A stretch of DNA of 64,000 nucleotides, taken from Actinomadura syzygii (GTDB taxonomy: Bacteria > Actinomycetota > Actinomycetes > Streptosporangiales > Streptosporangiaceae). How positions within the stretch are numbered: the first letter of the stretch is position 1; each line of letters begins with the position of its first letter. Of the stretch, positions 6,521 through 14,847 are shown piece by piece. The DNA lies in contig NZ_VSFF01000015.1 of the NCBI RefSeq assembly GCF_008085905.1, positions 62,001 to 126,000 on the forward strand, given 5' to 3'. Under the pieces are notes generated by a model. The model saw nothing but the letters and a program-made list of their open reading frames with translations, was not told the origin of the DNA and made no database searches. Made by a program: the position numbers and the translations under genes.

Positions 6521-9215
6521 GCCGGACGGTCGCGATCTCCCATGGGCGGAGCGCCAGCGCGGCCGTCCCGTCGTGGACGTCCAGCGGCAGGACGGGCCGT
6601 CCGCGCAGGTCGACCCGGTCGGCCCGGGTGAACGCGCCGCGCAGCACGGCGGTGACCGGCTCGTCCCGCTGGGCGGTGAGCCGGGCCTCGATCCAGCCGC
6701 CGCGGGCGCGCAGCGAGGTCATGACGACGCCGTCGCCGGTGATCGCGAGGCCCTCGCGGGACGGCGTCGCGGGCGCGTCGGCGGCCCCGTACCCGGCGGC
6801 GGTGAGCAGGTCGTGGCGGAACTCGTCGGCGGCCCGCAGGACGTCCGGCCCCGGCCGCTCGCCGCAGGGCATGACGGCGAAGGAGACCGCGCGCTCGCCC
6901 CGGCACTGGGCGGCCGGGGTGGGGAGTTGCGGCCCGGCGGGCTGGTCGCGGTAGGCGTTGCGGTCCCGCGACAGGTAGCCGACCGAGCGGAGGAGGGTGA
7001 GCGCCAGTTCCCGTCCGCCGTCGGTGACCTCGTACTCGGTGACGTGCTCCAGCAGCACGGCGAGCCCGCCCGCCGCCACGAACCCGGACGCGGGGAACGT
7101 GGGCACCGGACGCTCCCCGAACCCGCCCTCCGCCGTCAGCCCCCGCTCGGTGATCGCGAACTGGCCCTCGGCGAACGACGACCCGGCCAGGCCCGGCAGC
7201 GGCAGGTGCAGCCGGACGCGGTGGTCGTCGCAGCGGTTGTCGAACGTGACGGACAGCCGCAGGAACGGCTCGCCCGCGCGCAGCTCCGCCCGCATGGTGA
7301 CGGTCACGTCCTCCTCCGCCTCGGACCTGGCGTCGCGGTCGAGGTCCCCGGAGGCGGGCCACCGGTACGTCCGGACGATGTCGTACGCGGCGATCAAGGG
7401 GCCCGTCCAGACGGGCTCGACGCGGACGGTCAGCGGTTCGGAGACGAGCCGGTCGGCGGCGGGCGGCGCGTGGTTGTAGGTGTCGCCGAGGTCGCCGCCG
7501 TCCACGACGCGGCCGACGCCTTCGGCCGCCCAGCCGGACGGGGTCCGCAGCCCGAGGGTGCCGTCGTCGCGGATCTCGGCACGCAGGAGCCCGTTGTCCA
7601 GGACGTTCCCGGAGGCCGTCACCGGAACGACGTCCGGGACGGTGGCGGACGGCCCGCCGCGACGCAGCGAGGTCAGGCCCAGCGCGGGCACGTCGACCAG
7701 CGCGGCGACCGTCCGTCGCGGGTCGGCCAGGATGCGGACGCGCCATTCGCCGTCCGCGTCCCGCAGGGCGGAGCGCACGTCGCCGATGTCGAACGGCGTG
7801 TCGGCGCGGGACGTCACGTGGAAGGTCAGCGTCCGGTCGTCGCGGGACACCGACCAGTCGCGGACCTCCTGCCCGAACAGCACACGCCCGTACACGCGCT
7901 CCAGCACGATCGGCAGCGCGGACGCCGGGTGTACGGCGTCGTCCAGCACGGTGGGCGCGACCTCAAGCGTCTGCGCGGGCACCGGCTCACCGTCGCCGGT
8001 CACCAGGGGCTCATCGCCGCCGGGGACGTCCACGACGACCAGGCCCGTCCGGGCCGCCGGGGACGGGTTGAACACCGCATGCGCACCAAGCGGCACGAAG
8101 GCGGCCAGCTCGGCGGTCACGAGGTCGCAGACGGCGCGTCCGAGCTGCTCGGCCTCCGCCATGTGCGCGGCGACCTGCTCGGCGGTCTCGTCGCTGCCGC
8201 AGCCGGTGACGGAGTCGTGGCAGCTCGCCTCGACCAGCCGCCGCCAGGCCAGGTCGAGGAACCGCCGCGCGTCGCCCGTGTACCAGAGCGCGGTCAGCGG
8301 CTCGGCATACCGTTCGACGAGCCGCTCGGCCCGTCCCATCGACTGCTTCAGCCGGATACGGGCGGAGAGCACGCCGGGCAGGATGTTCGCGCGGGCGTGC
8401 GAGCGCAGCTCGCCCCGGACGCGGAGCAGCCCGTCCACGGACGGGTCCTCCCCCGCGAAGTATCCGGCGAGCGTGTCGAGGCGCATGTCGGTCCCGGCGT
8501 CCGCGACACGGTCGGCGAGGTCGGCGGCGGGCGCGGTGTGGTCGGCGCCGTACATGGCGAGCAGCGGCCCGCCGCGCGGATACCACCGGCCCATCGCCTC
8601 CGCGAACCCGGCGGCGCGCCCCGGCAGCAACGACGCGCCGTCGCCGAACTCCTCGAACATGGACGCGGCGTTCCCGTAGCCGCCCTCGGGGAGGTACTGG
8701 GTGCGGACGGCCGTCCCGTCCGGGGCCTCCCAGGCGAAAGCGTGCGAGCGGACCCGGTCCGGGACGCCGCGCCACACGCAAGCGTGCTCGATGCCCGCCA
8801 GCCGCAGGATCTGCGGCGTCTGGGCGCAGTGTCCGAACTGGTCGGGCAGGTAGCCGACCATCATCGAGCCGCCCAGTTCGTCCGCGCGGCGCGTGCCGAG
8901 CTCCAGGTTCCGGACGATGTTCTCCCCCGAGCACAGGAACTCGTCGTGCAGGATCTGCCAGGGCCCGACGGCGAGCCGCCCCTCCCTGACCAGCGCCGCC
9001 AACCGTTCCCGCCGCTCGGGACGGATCTCCAGGTAGTCGTCCACGGCGGCCATCTGCCCGTCGAGGGTGAAGCACCAGCGAGGGTCGGCCTCCATCCGGT
9101 CGAGGACGCCGTCGAGCAGCGACACCAGCCGCAGCCGGAACCGCTGGAACGGCAGGTACCACTCGCGGTCCCAGTGCGTGTGCGGGACGACGACGATCTC
9201 CGAAACGGGGTTCAT
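6510..9215 (-). CDS. Glycoside hydrolase family 38 alpha-mannosidase
   Basis: A 901-residue cytoplasmic GH38 enzyme (no signal peptide), the usual size of bacterial alpha-mannosidases and mannosylglycerate hydrolases. PHTHWDREWYLPFQRFR at residues 8-24 supplies zinc ligands. GYLPDQFGHCAQTPQIL near 120 contains the nucleophile Asp and a further zinc His, and SCHDSVTGCGSDET lies near 335. The rest is the beta-rich middle and C-terminal domains. The ATG overlaps the TGA of the upstream PHP-hydrolase gene by 4 nt (ATGA). That gene in turn overlaps a decayed sugar ABC ATPase, so this was once a sugar import and hydrolysis operon. The exact substrate linkage is not readable. Confidence 0.92.
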   Translation of the reverse strand: MNPVSEIVVVPHTHWDREWYLPFQRFRLRLVSLLDGVLDRMEADPRWCFTLDGQMAAVDDYLEIRPERRERLAALVREGRLAVGPWQILHDEFLCSGENIVRNLELGTRRADELGGSMMVGYLPDQFGHCAQTPQILRLAGIEHACVWRGVPDRVRSHAFAWEAPDGTAVRTQYLPEGGYGNAASMFEEFGDGASLLPGRAAGFAEAMGRWYPRGGPLLAMYGADHTAPAADLADRVADAGTDMRLDTLAGYFAGEDPSVDGLLRVRGELRSHARANILPGVLSARIRLKQSMGRAERLVERYAEPLTALWYTGDARRFLDLAWRRLVEASCHDSVTGCGSDETAEQVAAHMAEAEQLGRAVCDLVTAELAAFVPLGAHAVFNPSPAARTGLVVVDVPGGDEPLVTGDGEPVPAQTLEVAPTVLDDAVHPASALPIVLERVYGRVLFGQEVRDWSVSRDDRTLTFHVTSRADTPFDIGDVRSALRDADGEWRVRILADPRRTVAALVDVPALGLTSLRRGGPSATVPDVVPVTASGNVLDNGLLRAEIRDDGTLGLRTPSGWAAEGVGRVVDGGDLGDTYNHAPPAADRLVSEPLTVRVEPVWTGPLIAAYDIVRTYRWPASGDLDRDARSEAEEDVTVTMRAELRAGEPFLRLSVTFDNRCDDHRVRLHLPLPGLAGSSFAEGQFAITERGLTAEGGFGERPVPTFPASGFVAAGGLAVLLEHVTEYEVTDGGRELALTLLRSVGYLSRDRNAYRDQPAGPQLPTPAAQCRGERAVSFAVMPCGERPGPDVLRAADEFRHDLLTAAGYGAADAPATPSREGLAITGDGVVMTSLRARGGWIEARLTAQRDEPVTAVLRGAFTRADRVDLRGRPVLPLDVHDGTAALALRPWEIATVRLRR

Positions 9216-10411
9216 CCGCACAGCGCGATCACCTCGTTCTCGTAGGTCTCCAGGCGGTGCATGCCCGGTCCGTCCGCCGCGACCCGGACGCGGTCGCCGC
9301 GCACCGCGACGCGCCGCCCGTCCGGCCGGATCAGGACGGTGCCGTCCGCGCCGACCGCGATCAGCTCGTCGTCGACGCGGAGCAGGACGGGCGCGTCCGG
9401 CCCGGCCGACACCGACGTGCGTCCGGCGGCGAGCGCGCCGAGCACGTCCCCGTCCTCGGCGAGGACCCAGGTGAGCGGGTCGCCGAGCGTCTTGTGCTGC
9501 GCCGGGTCGTGGAAGTCGCTGCCGCCGAGCGGGACGATCCCGTCCGGCCGCCACACGTCCGCCCAGGCGAGCGGCGCGCCCCAGCGGCGGTCCCACCAGG
9601 ACGAGTGCCAGATCTCGGCGAACCGGGGCCGGGCGTCGGCGGGCAGCGGACGGCGCCACGCGCAGTCCCCGGACAGCGGATGGTTGATCGACATCACCCC
9701 GCCGCGCGCCTCGGCGAACGCCGCCCAGTCGGCGCTCGGCCGCCGGAAGTCGACCCAGCCGGTGTCGCCGAACACGTTGGCGTGCCCGAGGTCGGTCGTG
9801 ACCTCCTGGCCGGGCACCAGGTGGATCCCGGCGTGGGCCCCGGCGGCGGGCAGCAGGGGATGGTGGCTGACGGTGTTGTGGTCGGTCACGGCGAGGAAGT
9901 CCAGCCCCCGCGACGCGGCGAGGCACGCCAGCTCGTGGACGGTCAGCGTCCCGTCGCTGTGGACGGTGTGCGAGTGCAGGTCACCTGCGAGCCAGCGCAT
10001 GCCGCTCGGCGCGGGCAGATCCCGGCCGGGCGGACGTTCCGGCGCGGGCGGCGGGGTCTCCTCGGGCCGCCGCGCGGGCGACGTCGACGTGGTGACCGTG
10101 ACCTCGTACGGGACGCCGTCCGGCAAGATCCGGTGAAGGCCGAGCCAGACGTGCCATGTACCGGGTTCCAGTTCCCCAGGCAGGTACCCGGGCGTCGCCC
10201 ACTCGGGACCGATCGTGAACTGGGTGCGCGCTCCACCGGACCAGCCGCGGAACCCGTCCGGGCCTTGGCAGCCCAGGTCGATGACGCCTCCCTCAAAGGA
10301 AAGCTCGACCGTGATGGACGCCGTCCCGGCCGGGACGTCGAAAGGCAGTTCGCGGAGCCCTCGCTCCAGGCGGTCCTCCACGGTCCAGCGCCCTCGGTGC
10401 ACCGTCGTCAT
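9212..10411 (-). CDS. CehA/McbA-type PHP-domain metal-dependent hydrolase
   Basis: A 399-residue protein. An N-terminal beta-sandwich region (residues 1-130, with GPDGFRGWSGGARTQFTIG) precedes a PHP phosphoesterase domain. Metal-binding signatures are DLHSHTVHSDGTL near residue 148, AVTDHNTVSHH near 175, GQEVTTDLGHANV near 205, INHP near 245 and GGSDFHDP near 298. CehA/McbA proteins cleave phospho- or carboxyl-ester-type bonds, but their natural substrates are mostly unknown. Its ATG overlaps the stop of the ATPase pseudogene, and its own stop overlaps the mannosidase start. The operon suggests a role in glycan or glycoside processing. Confidence 0.85.
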   Translation of the reverse strand: MTTVHRGRWTVEDRLERGLRELPFDVPAGTASITVELSFEGGVIDLGCQGPDGFRGWSGGARTQFTIGPEWATPGYLPGELEPGTWHVWLGLHRILPDGVPYEVTVTTSTSPARRPEETPPPAPERPPGRDLPAPSGMRWLAGDLHSHTVHSDGTLTVHELACLAASRGLDFLAVTDHNTVSHHPLLPAAGAHAGIHLVPGQEVTTDLGHANVFGDTGWVDFRRPSADWAAFAEARGGVMSINHPLSGDCAWRRPLPADARPRFAEIWHSSWWDRRWGAPLAWADVWRPDGIVPLGGSDFHDPAQHKTLGDPLTWVLAEDGDVLGALAAGRTSVSAGPDAPVLLRVDDELIAVGADGTVLIRPDGRRVAVRGDRVRVAADGPGMHRLETYENEVIALCG

Positions 10412-11210
10412 GCATGTCCCCCGTCCTTGGTCAGCCCGTCTTCAGCAAGCGAGGCCACAGCCCGCTCCTCCCGTCCCGTCGCCCTTGCCGTCACCATTTC
10501 GCCGTCCCGGTAGAGGAGGAGGCGTCCGGGACGCGGCAGCGCCCACGCCTCCGCGCCGTGCACGACCTCCACCCCCTCCCCCACCACAACGGACAGCGGT
10601 TCTCCGTCCGTGGAACGCGCCCTCCGCGGGCTCCACTGCGTAATCCAAGTACTCGGGGCGTATCCCGCACACGACCGACTCGCCTTCGTCTATCTGGCCG
10701 CGCGCCTCGTCCGGGACGGGCAGCTCCGCGCCCGCGACGGCAACGCAACCGTCCCGGACCGTCCCGGACCGTCCCGGGCAGCAGGTTCATGGGCGTCGAG
10801 CCGATGAACGACGCGACGAACAGGTTCGCGAGCCGCCGGAACACCTCGACCGGCGTGCCGAGCCGGCGGACGCGCCCCGCCTCCATGACCGCGATCCGGT
10901 CGGCGAGCGCGAGCAGGGGCTCGTCGAGGAGCAGGATGCGCGGTTCGGCCACCAGCGCCCGCGCCAGCGCGACCCGTTGCTGCTGCCCGCCCGACAGCTC
11001 GCCGGGACGGCGTCCCTCCAGCCCGTCCAGGCCCAGCTCCCCGGCGGCGTCGGCGGCGCGGGCGTGCCGCTCCGCGCGGCGCCGCTTCTTGACCCGCAGC
11101 GGGTAGGCGATGTCGTCGCGGACGGTCATGTGCGGGAAGAGCGCGTAGTCCTGGAACACCATGCCGACGTCGCGCCGCCCCGGCGGGAGGCGGAGAAGAC
11201 CATGCGGCGA
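10408..11210 (-). pseudogene. Decayed carbohydrate ABC-transporter ATPase (MalK/UgpC type)
   Basis: The remnant keeps the Q-loop (VFQDYALFPHMTV), signature (LSGGQQQRVALARAL) and Walker B (RILLLDEPL). Four lesions are visible. The N-terminus with Walker A is missing. Walker B jumps straight to LALADRIAVMEAGRV, so the D-loop and H-loop (about 45 residues) are deleted. A 10-bp tandem repeat at 10751-10777 shifts the frame; removing one unit restores NLLPGTVRDGCVAVAG and then CGIRPEYLDYA. Near 10605 a further shift is needed to reach GVEVVHGAEAWALPRPGRLL and the final TGA. That TGA still overlaps the PHP gene's ATG by 4 nt, showing the ancestral operon. No permease or binding protein remains nearby. 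Confidence 0.85.
10751..10777. repeat. 10-bp tandem repeat causing a frameshift
   Basis: Two perfect copies of GTCCCGGACC followed by seven bases of a third. Deleting one 10-bp unit in silico rejoins the reading frames of the ABC ATPase pseudogene, so the duplication is itself a disabling mutation. Confidence 0.85.
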
Positions 11211-11304
11211 CCTCCTACAAGCGTCACCACATAACGTGCGCGAAGAAAGTGATCGCGTAAAGCCTCCGGGGAATGGCGAGTCGACGTCGAATTCCCCGCC
11301 CTGG

Positions 11305-12141
11305 TCAGGGGTCCGTCAGCTCGGCGGAACGGGCGGCGAACGCTTCCATCGCCTTCGCCGTGATCGGCCCCGGCGCGGTCGGGAGGAGCGTTCCGCCGAC
11401 GGCCCGGATCGGCTGGACGTCCCGCGTCGTGGACGTCAGGAACGCCTCCTCCGCGCGGTACAGGTCGTCGAGCGCGACGTCCTCCTCCTCGCCGCCGCAC
11501 CATTCCAGCGTCAGCGCGCGCGTCACCCCGGCCAGGCACCCGGACGCCAGCGGCGGCGTGACGAGCCGCCCGCCGAGCAGCACGAAGATGTTGCTGCCCG
11601 TGCCCTCGCACAGGTTCCCGACCGTGTTGCCGAAGATCGCCTCGCCGCCGCCGCGCTCGTGCGCGTACGCGAGGGCCAGCGCGTTCTCCGCGTAGGACGT
11701 CGTCTTCAGCCCGGACAGCGCGCCCCGCTCGTTGCGCGGCCACGGCACGACCGTCACGTCCGCGGTCGCGGGGAACGGGTCCTGCGGCCCGACGATGATC
11801 GACGCCGTCGGGCCCTCGTCGCCGCGGGCGGAGCCGAGCGGGCCCGGCCCGCTCGTGTAGGTGATGCGCACCCGCGCCAGCGGCCACTTCGGCGCCCCGG
11901 CGAGGACCTCCCGCACGCCCTGGGCGAGCGCGTCCCGGTCGGGCTCGGGCAGGCCGAGGCCCGCCGCGGACCGGGCCAGCCGGCGGAGGTGCCGGGTCAG
12001 CGCGAACGGCTCGCCGTGCGCCGCCTTCACCGTCTCGAAGATCCCGTCGCCGACCATCATGCCGTGGTCGAACACCGACACCACCGCGCGGTCAGGGTCG
12101 ACGAGTTCCCCGTTCAGCCAGATCCTGGCCCGCTCCGTCAC
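11305..12141 (-). CDS. pabC: Class IV aminotransferase, 4-amino-4-deoxychorismate lyase
   Basis: A 278-residue fold-type IV PLP enzyme. WLNGELVDPDRAVVSVFDHGMMVGDGIFET at the N-terminus and the PLP lysine in SGLKTTSYAENALA near residue 165 are diagnostic of the family. NTVGNLCEGTGSNIFV and SGCLAGVTRALTLEW follow. Position directly after pabB, with a 50-nt overlap, supports aminodeoxychorismate lyase, which releases p-aminobenzoate for folate. A D- or branched-chain aminotransferase is possible on sequence alone. It is the last gene of the ArsR-pabB-pabC operon. About 95 bp to the ATPase pseudogene hold nothing recognisable. Confidence 0.85.
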   Translation of the reverse strand: MTERARIWLNGELVDPDRAVVSVFDHGMMVGDGIFETVKAAHGEPFALTRHLRRLARSAAGLGLPEPDRDALAQGVREVLAGAPKWPLARVRITYTSGPGPLGSARGDEGPTASIIVGPQDPFPATADVTVVPWPRNERGALSGLKTTSYAENALALAYAHERGGGEAIFGNTVGNLCEGTGSNIFVLLGGRLVTPPLASGCLAGVTRALTLEWCGGEEEDVALDDLYRAEEAFLTSTTRDVQPIRAVGGTLLPTAPGPITAKAMEAFAARSAELTDP

Positions 12142-13111
12142 CGGAAGCCACCTCCAATAGCCGAGCCGCCTTCAGCTCGGTCTCGCGCCATTCGCGTCGC
12201 GGATCGGACTCCCACGTGATCCCCGCGCCGGTGCCGAACCGGAGCAGGCCGCCCTCCGCCCAGAAGCTCCGGATCCCCACCGCGAGGGCGCCGCGCCGGG
12301 AGTCCGCGTCCACCCAGCCGACGGCCCCACAGTACGGCCCTCTGGGAACGGGTTCGAGCTCTTCCAGCAGCCTCAGCGCGCTCGACTTCGGGGCGCCCGT
12401 CACCGAGCCGGGCGGGAACGTCGCGGCGATCAGCTCGGGCCATCCCGTCCCCTCCGCCTGCCGCGCCCGGACGGTCGACACCAGGTGCACGAGCCCCGGA
12501 TGCTCCTCGACCGCGCAGAGGTCCGGGACCTCGACCGTCCCGACCTCGGCGACCCGTCCGAGGTCGTTCCGGACGAGGTCGACGATCATGACGTTCTCGG
12601 CCTGGTCCTTGGGCAGCAGGTCACCGGCCGTCTTCCCGGTCCCCTTTATCGGACGCGATTCGACCGTTCTTCCGTGCTTCGACAGATACAGCTCGGGCGA
12701 CGCGCAGGCGATCTCCAGGCCGGGCGTCCTGAGCGTCATCGCATAGGGGGCCGGATTCCCCCGCGCGAGCCTCGCCCCGAGGCCCGCCATTTCCGCGTCC
12801 GGCGCCATTTCCGCGGACATCACGCGGCACAGGTTGGCCTGGTAGACGATGCCGTCCGCGATGGCGTCCCGGATCTTCTCGACGCCCGCGACGTACTGGG
12901 CCTCGTCCAGGGAACTGCTCCACTCGCCCGGCGCCGTCCACGAGCCGTCCGGGTGCTCGGCCCGGCGCACGTCGTCGAAACGGGCGCACGTGACCTTGCC
13001 CTCGTACGTCACCACGACCGCCCACCAGCCGCGCGAGTCCAGCGCGGACAGGTCACTGGTCACGTCCCGCAAGCCCGTCGCCAGCCGGCCATCCGCGTAG
13101 GCGAAGTTCAC
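12092..13111 (-). CDS. pabB: Aminodeoxychorismate synthase component I (chorismate-binding)
   Basis: A 339-residue chorismate-binding protein that aminates chorismate in folate synthesis. ASPELYLSKHGRTVESRPIKG near residue 165, ENVMIVDLVRNDLGRV near 195, HLVSTVRA, FPPGSVTGAPK near 255 and the C-terminal GTGAGITWESDP are the standard active-site blocks. It is shorter than anthranilate-synthase-type proteins because the N-terminal half-domain is reduced to about 80 residues. The start is a GTG overlapping the TGA of the ArsR-type gene (GTGA), and the end overlaps pabC. It needs a glutamine amidotransferase partner (PabA), which is not in the window. Confidence 0.9.
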   Translation of the reverse strand: MNFAYADGRLATGLRDVTSDLSALDSRGWWAVVVTYEGKVTCARFDDVRRAEHPDGSWTAPGEWSSSLDEAQYVAGVEKIRDAIADGIVYQANLCRVMSAEMAPDAEMAGLGARLARGNPAPYAMTLRTPGLEIACASPELYLSKHGRTVESRPIKGTGKTAGDLLPKDQAENVMIVDLVRNDLGRVAEVGTVEVPDLCAVEEHPGLVHLVSTVRARQAEGTGWPELIAATFPPGSVTGAPKSSALRLLEELEPVPRGPYCGAVGWVDADSRRGALAVGIRSFWAEGGLLRFGTGAGITWESDPRREWRETELKAARLLEVASGDGAGQDLAERGTRRP

Positions 13112-13812
13112 GCCAGCACGCACCCGAACGAGTCGGCGAGGCCGTTCAGGCCCGCGTCCGTGACGGTCAGCGCGCGTGGGGTCGTGCCGCGCTCGAACCA
13201 GGCCAGCTCGATCATCCGGGCGGTGAGCGCGGCGCCGAGCGCGCCGTTCAGGTGCGGGCGGCGCTCCGTCCAGTCGAGGCACTGCCAGGCGAACCGGCGC
13301 CGCGCGCGCCGCACGGCCGCGAGGTCGAGGCCGAGCGCCCCGAACCGCTCCTCGCCCTTCTCGGTCACCTCGAACGTCTCCCCGGCGCCGGGCTCGATGA
13401 GCCCGCCGTCGCGCAGCGCCGCGAACAGCGCCACCCCCGCCTCACCGGCCAGGTGGTCGTAGCAGGTGCGCGCCTCGTGCAACCGCCGGGCGTCCCGCGA
13501 CTGCCGCAGGCTCCGCACCTCGACCCGCGGGCTGATGTGCGACAGCGCCTCGATCACCCGCGCGACCTCGTCTCCGCTCAGCCGGTAGTAGCGGTGCCGC
13601 CCTTGCGGGACGACCGTGACGAGGTCGCCGTCGAGCAGCTTCGCCAGATGCGCGCTCGCCGTCTGCGCGCTGACCCCGGCCGCCCGCGCCAGTTCGCCCG
13701 CCGCGAGCGGACGTCCGTCCAGGAGCGCGGTCAGCATCGCGGCCCGCGCCCGGTCCGCCAGCAGCGCCGCGACCGGCGCGAAGTCGGCGCTCACGGCATG
13801 GTCCGTACCCAT
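13108..13812 (-). CDS. ArsR-type winged-helix regulator
   Basis: A 234-residue protein with an ArsR-like winged helix at residues 8-80 (LLADRARAAMLTALLDGRPLAAGELARAAGVSAQTASAHLAKL, then GRHRYYRLSG) and a long C-terminal region of unknown function. This is the common two-part actinobacterial form. No CxC metal site is visible near the recognition helix, so metal sensing is unlikely. I chose ATG 13812 because GGAGG precedes it; the longer in-frame extension lacks coding character. It is coupled to pabB by a GTGA overlap, and an inverted repeat 24 bp upstream is a probable autoregulatory site. Confidence 0.85.
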   Translation of the reverse strand: MGTDHAVSADFAPVAALLADRARAAMLTALLDGRPLAAGELARAAGVSAQTASAHLAKLLDGDLVTVVPQGRHRYYRLSGDEVARVIEALSHISPRVEVRSLRQSRDARRLHEARTCYDHLAGEAGVALFAALRDGGLIEPGAGETFEVTEKGEERFGALGLDLAAVRRARRRFAWQCLDWTERRPHLNGALGAALTARMIELAWFERGTTPRALTVTDAGLNGLADSFGCVLA

Positions 13813-13835
13813 GCCTCCGACCCTAGGCGACCCAT

Positions 13836-13855
13836 GCTTCGACCGGCGTCGAAGC
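13836..13855. promoter_or_regulatory. Inverted repeat upstream of ArsR-pabB-pabC
   Basis: A perfect 8-bp inverted repeat, GCTTCGAC-cggc-GTCGAAGC, sits 24 bp before the regulator's ATG. Size, symmetry and position fit an operator for the dimeric ArsR-type protein. Binding is inferred. Confidence 0.5.
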
Positions 13856-13928
13856 GTCCCGCGGCGATATCCGGTTTGGGGAACGGCCCGGGACGCGCTA
13901 AGGTTTCCCACGTCGCCGAGAGGCGCAA

Positions 13929-14000
13929 GCGGAAGTGGCTCAGGGGTAGAGCATCACCTTGCCAAGGTGAGGGTCGCGGGTTCAAATCCCGTCTTCCGCT
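13929..14000 (+). tRNA. tRNA-Gly (anticodon GCC)
   Basis: Cloverleaf with acceptor GCGGAAG/CTTCCGC, anticodon stem TCACC/GGTGA with loop TTGCCAA (anticodon GCC), and T-arm GCGGG-TTCAAAT-CCCGT. It is the first gene of a Gly-Cys-Val cluster. CCA is not encoded. Confidence 0.95.
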
Positions 14001-14042
14001 CTGAGGGGCCCTTTCAGGCTATGACCCAGAAGGTCTCCTTCT

Positions 14043-14113
14043 GGTGGAGTGGCCGAGAGGCGAGGCAACGGCCTGCAAAGCCGTGTACACGGGTTCAAAT
14101 CCCGTCTCCACCT
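14043..14113 (+). tRNA. tRNA-Cys (anticodon GCA)
   Basis: Cloverleaf with acceptor GGTGGAG/CTCCACC, anticodon stem ACGGC/GCCGT with loop CTGCAAA (anticodon GCA), and T-arm ACGGG-TTCAAAT-CCCGT. It lies 42 bp after tRNA-Gly. CCA is not encoded. Confidence 0.95.
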
Positions 14114-14145
14114 CAACACCGTGCCTCCCCGGAGGCCACGGACCC

Positions 14146-14217
14146 GGGCGATTAGCTCAGTGGGAGAGCGCTACCTTGACACGGTAGAGGCCACTGGTTC
14201 AATCCCAGTATCGCCCA
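14146..14217 (+). tRNA. tRNA-Val (anticodon GAC)
   Basis: Cloverleaf with acceptor GGGCGAT/ATCGCCC, anticodon stem CTACC/GGTAG with loop TTGACAC (anticodon GAC), and T-arm CTGG-TTCAATC-CCAG. Outside the anticodon arm it is nearly identical to the minus-strand Val(CAC) tRNA at 1.3 kb. Confidence 0.95.
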
Positions 14218-14231
14218 CCCGATGCCGCTGA

Positions 14232-14261
14232 CGGCCGGGCCGCTTCACAGTGACCCGGCCG
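14232..14261 (+). terminator. Hairpin after the tRNA cluster
   Basis: An 8-bp GC stem (CGGCCGGG / CCCGGCCG) with a 14-nt loop lies 14 nt after tRNA-Val and just before the convergent secreted-protein gene. There is no T-run, as is common in high-GC actinomycetes. Confidence 0.45.
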
Positions 14262-14283
14262 CCTCCCCCCTCCGGCCAGGAAG

Positions 14284-14622
14284 CTAGAAGTCCTGGTTAC
14301 GCCACACCGCCACGGCGTAGTCGGAACCGCTGAGCCAGCCGCAACTGGCGTACGAGCGGCTGGTCGCCCCCACCCACGGCCCCCAATGCCACTTGCCGTC
14401 CGCACACCTGAGGTGGACACGGTGCTCGACGCCATAGGTGCCGGGGGTACAGAAGGAGTATCCGCCGACTCCGGTCGTCTCCGCGGAGCACGTGTAGACG
14501 GGCGCCGACGCGGCCGCGCCTGCCGCCTGAGCCGCCATGACCGTGCCCGCCGCCATTCCCCCAAGGGAGAGCGACAGGACGGCCGTCCGGGTAAGGGCGT
14601 TTCGCATTCGGGTCCGCTTCAT
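14284..14622 (-). CDS. Small secreted protein of unknown function
   Basis: A 112-residue protein. A basic N-terminus (MKRTRMRNALTRT) and a hydrophobic stretch to about residue 38, ending in an AQAAGAAASA-type cleavage region, form a Sec signal peptide. The mature part of about 72 residues has four cysteines (TCSAE, SFCTP, LRCAD, ASCGW) suited to two disulfides, and many aromatic residues (KWHWGPWVG, VWRNQDF). I do not recognise the family. The ribosome site AAAGGAGG is strong. It is divergent from the wall-associated HTH/peptidoglycan-binding protein gene at 14848, with about 225 bp between them. Confidence 0.75.
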   Translation of the reverse strand: MKRTRMRNALTRTAVLSLSLGGMAAGTVMAAQAAGAAASAPVYTCSAETTGVGGYSFCTPGTYGVEHRVHLRCADGKWHWGPWVGATSRSYASCGWLSGSDYAVAVWRNQDF

Positions 14623-14847
14623 TTCTTTCCTCCTTTGTAGAGTTCCTGCGCATCAGCGCAGTCAACGCTCCGGCGCGGCCTGATCGATATGCCGCCAAGG
14701 AATGGTCGGCGCCTTACCTCCTCCCGCAGCGGGATTTTGTGGCGGCCACGCGGAATGAAGGTTCCACGAGGCGGTCGTGTGTGGGAAGATCGGAGCCTGT
14801 CCGAGCTTGTACGGAACACGGTTTCGGCTGGTCAGGTCAGGAGTGTC

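Noticed and set aside
6573..9245. 890-codon plus-strand open frame opposite the GH38 gene
   Set aside because: High-GC antisense shadow with low-complexity Arg/Gly/Asp composition; the minus-strand frame has all GH38 motifs.
10742..10780. CRISPR-like or satellite repeat
   Set aside because: Only 2.7 units of 10 bp with no spacers; it is a slippage duplication inside the pseudogene. No CRISPR array was seen anywhere in the window.
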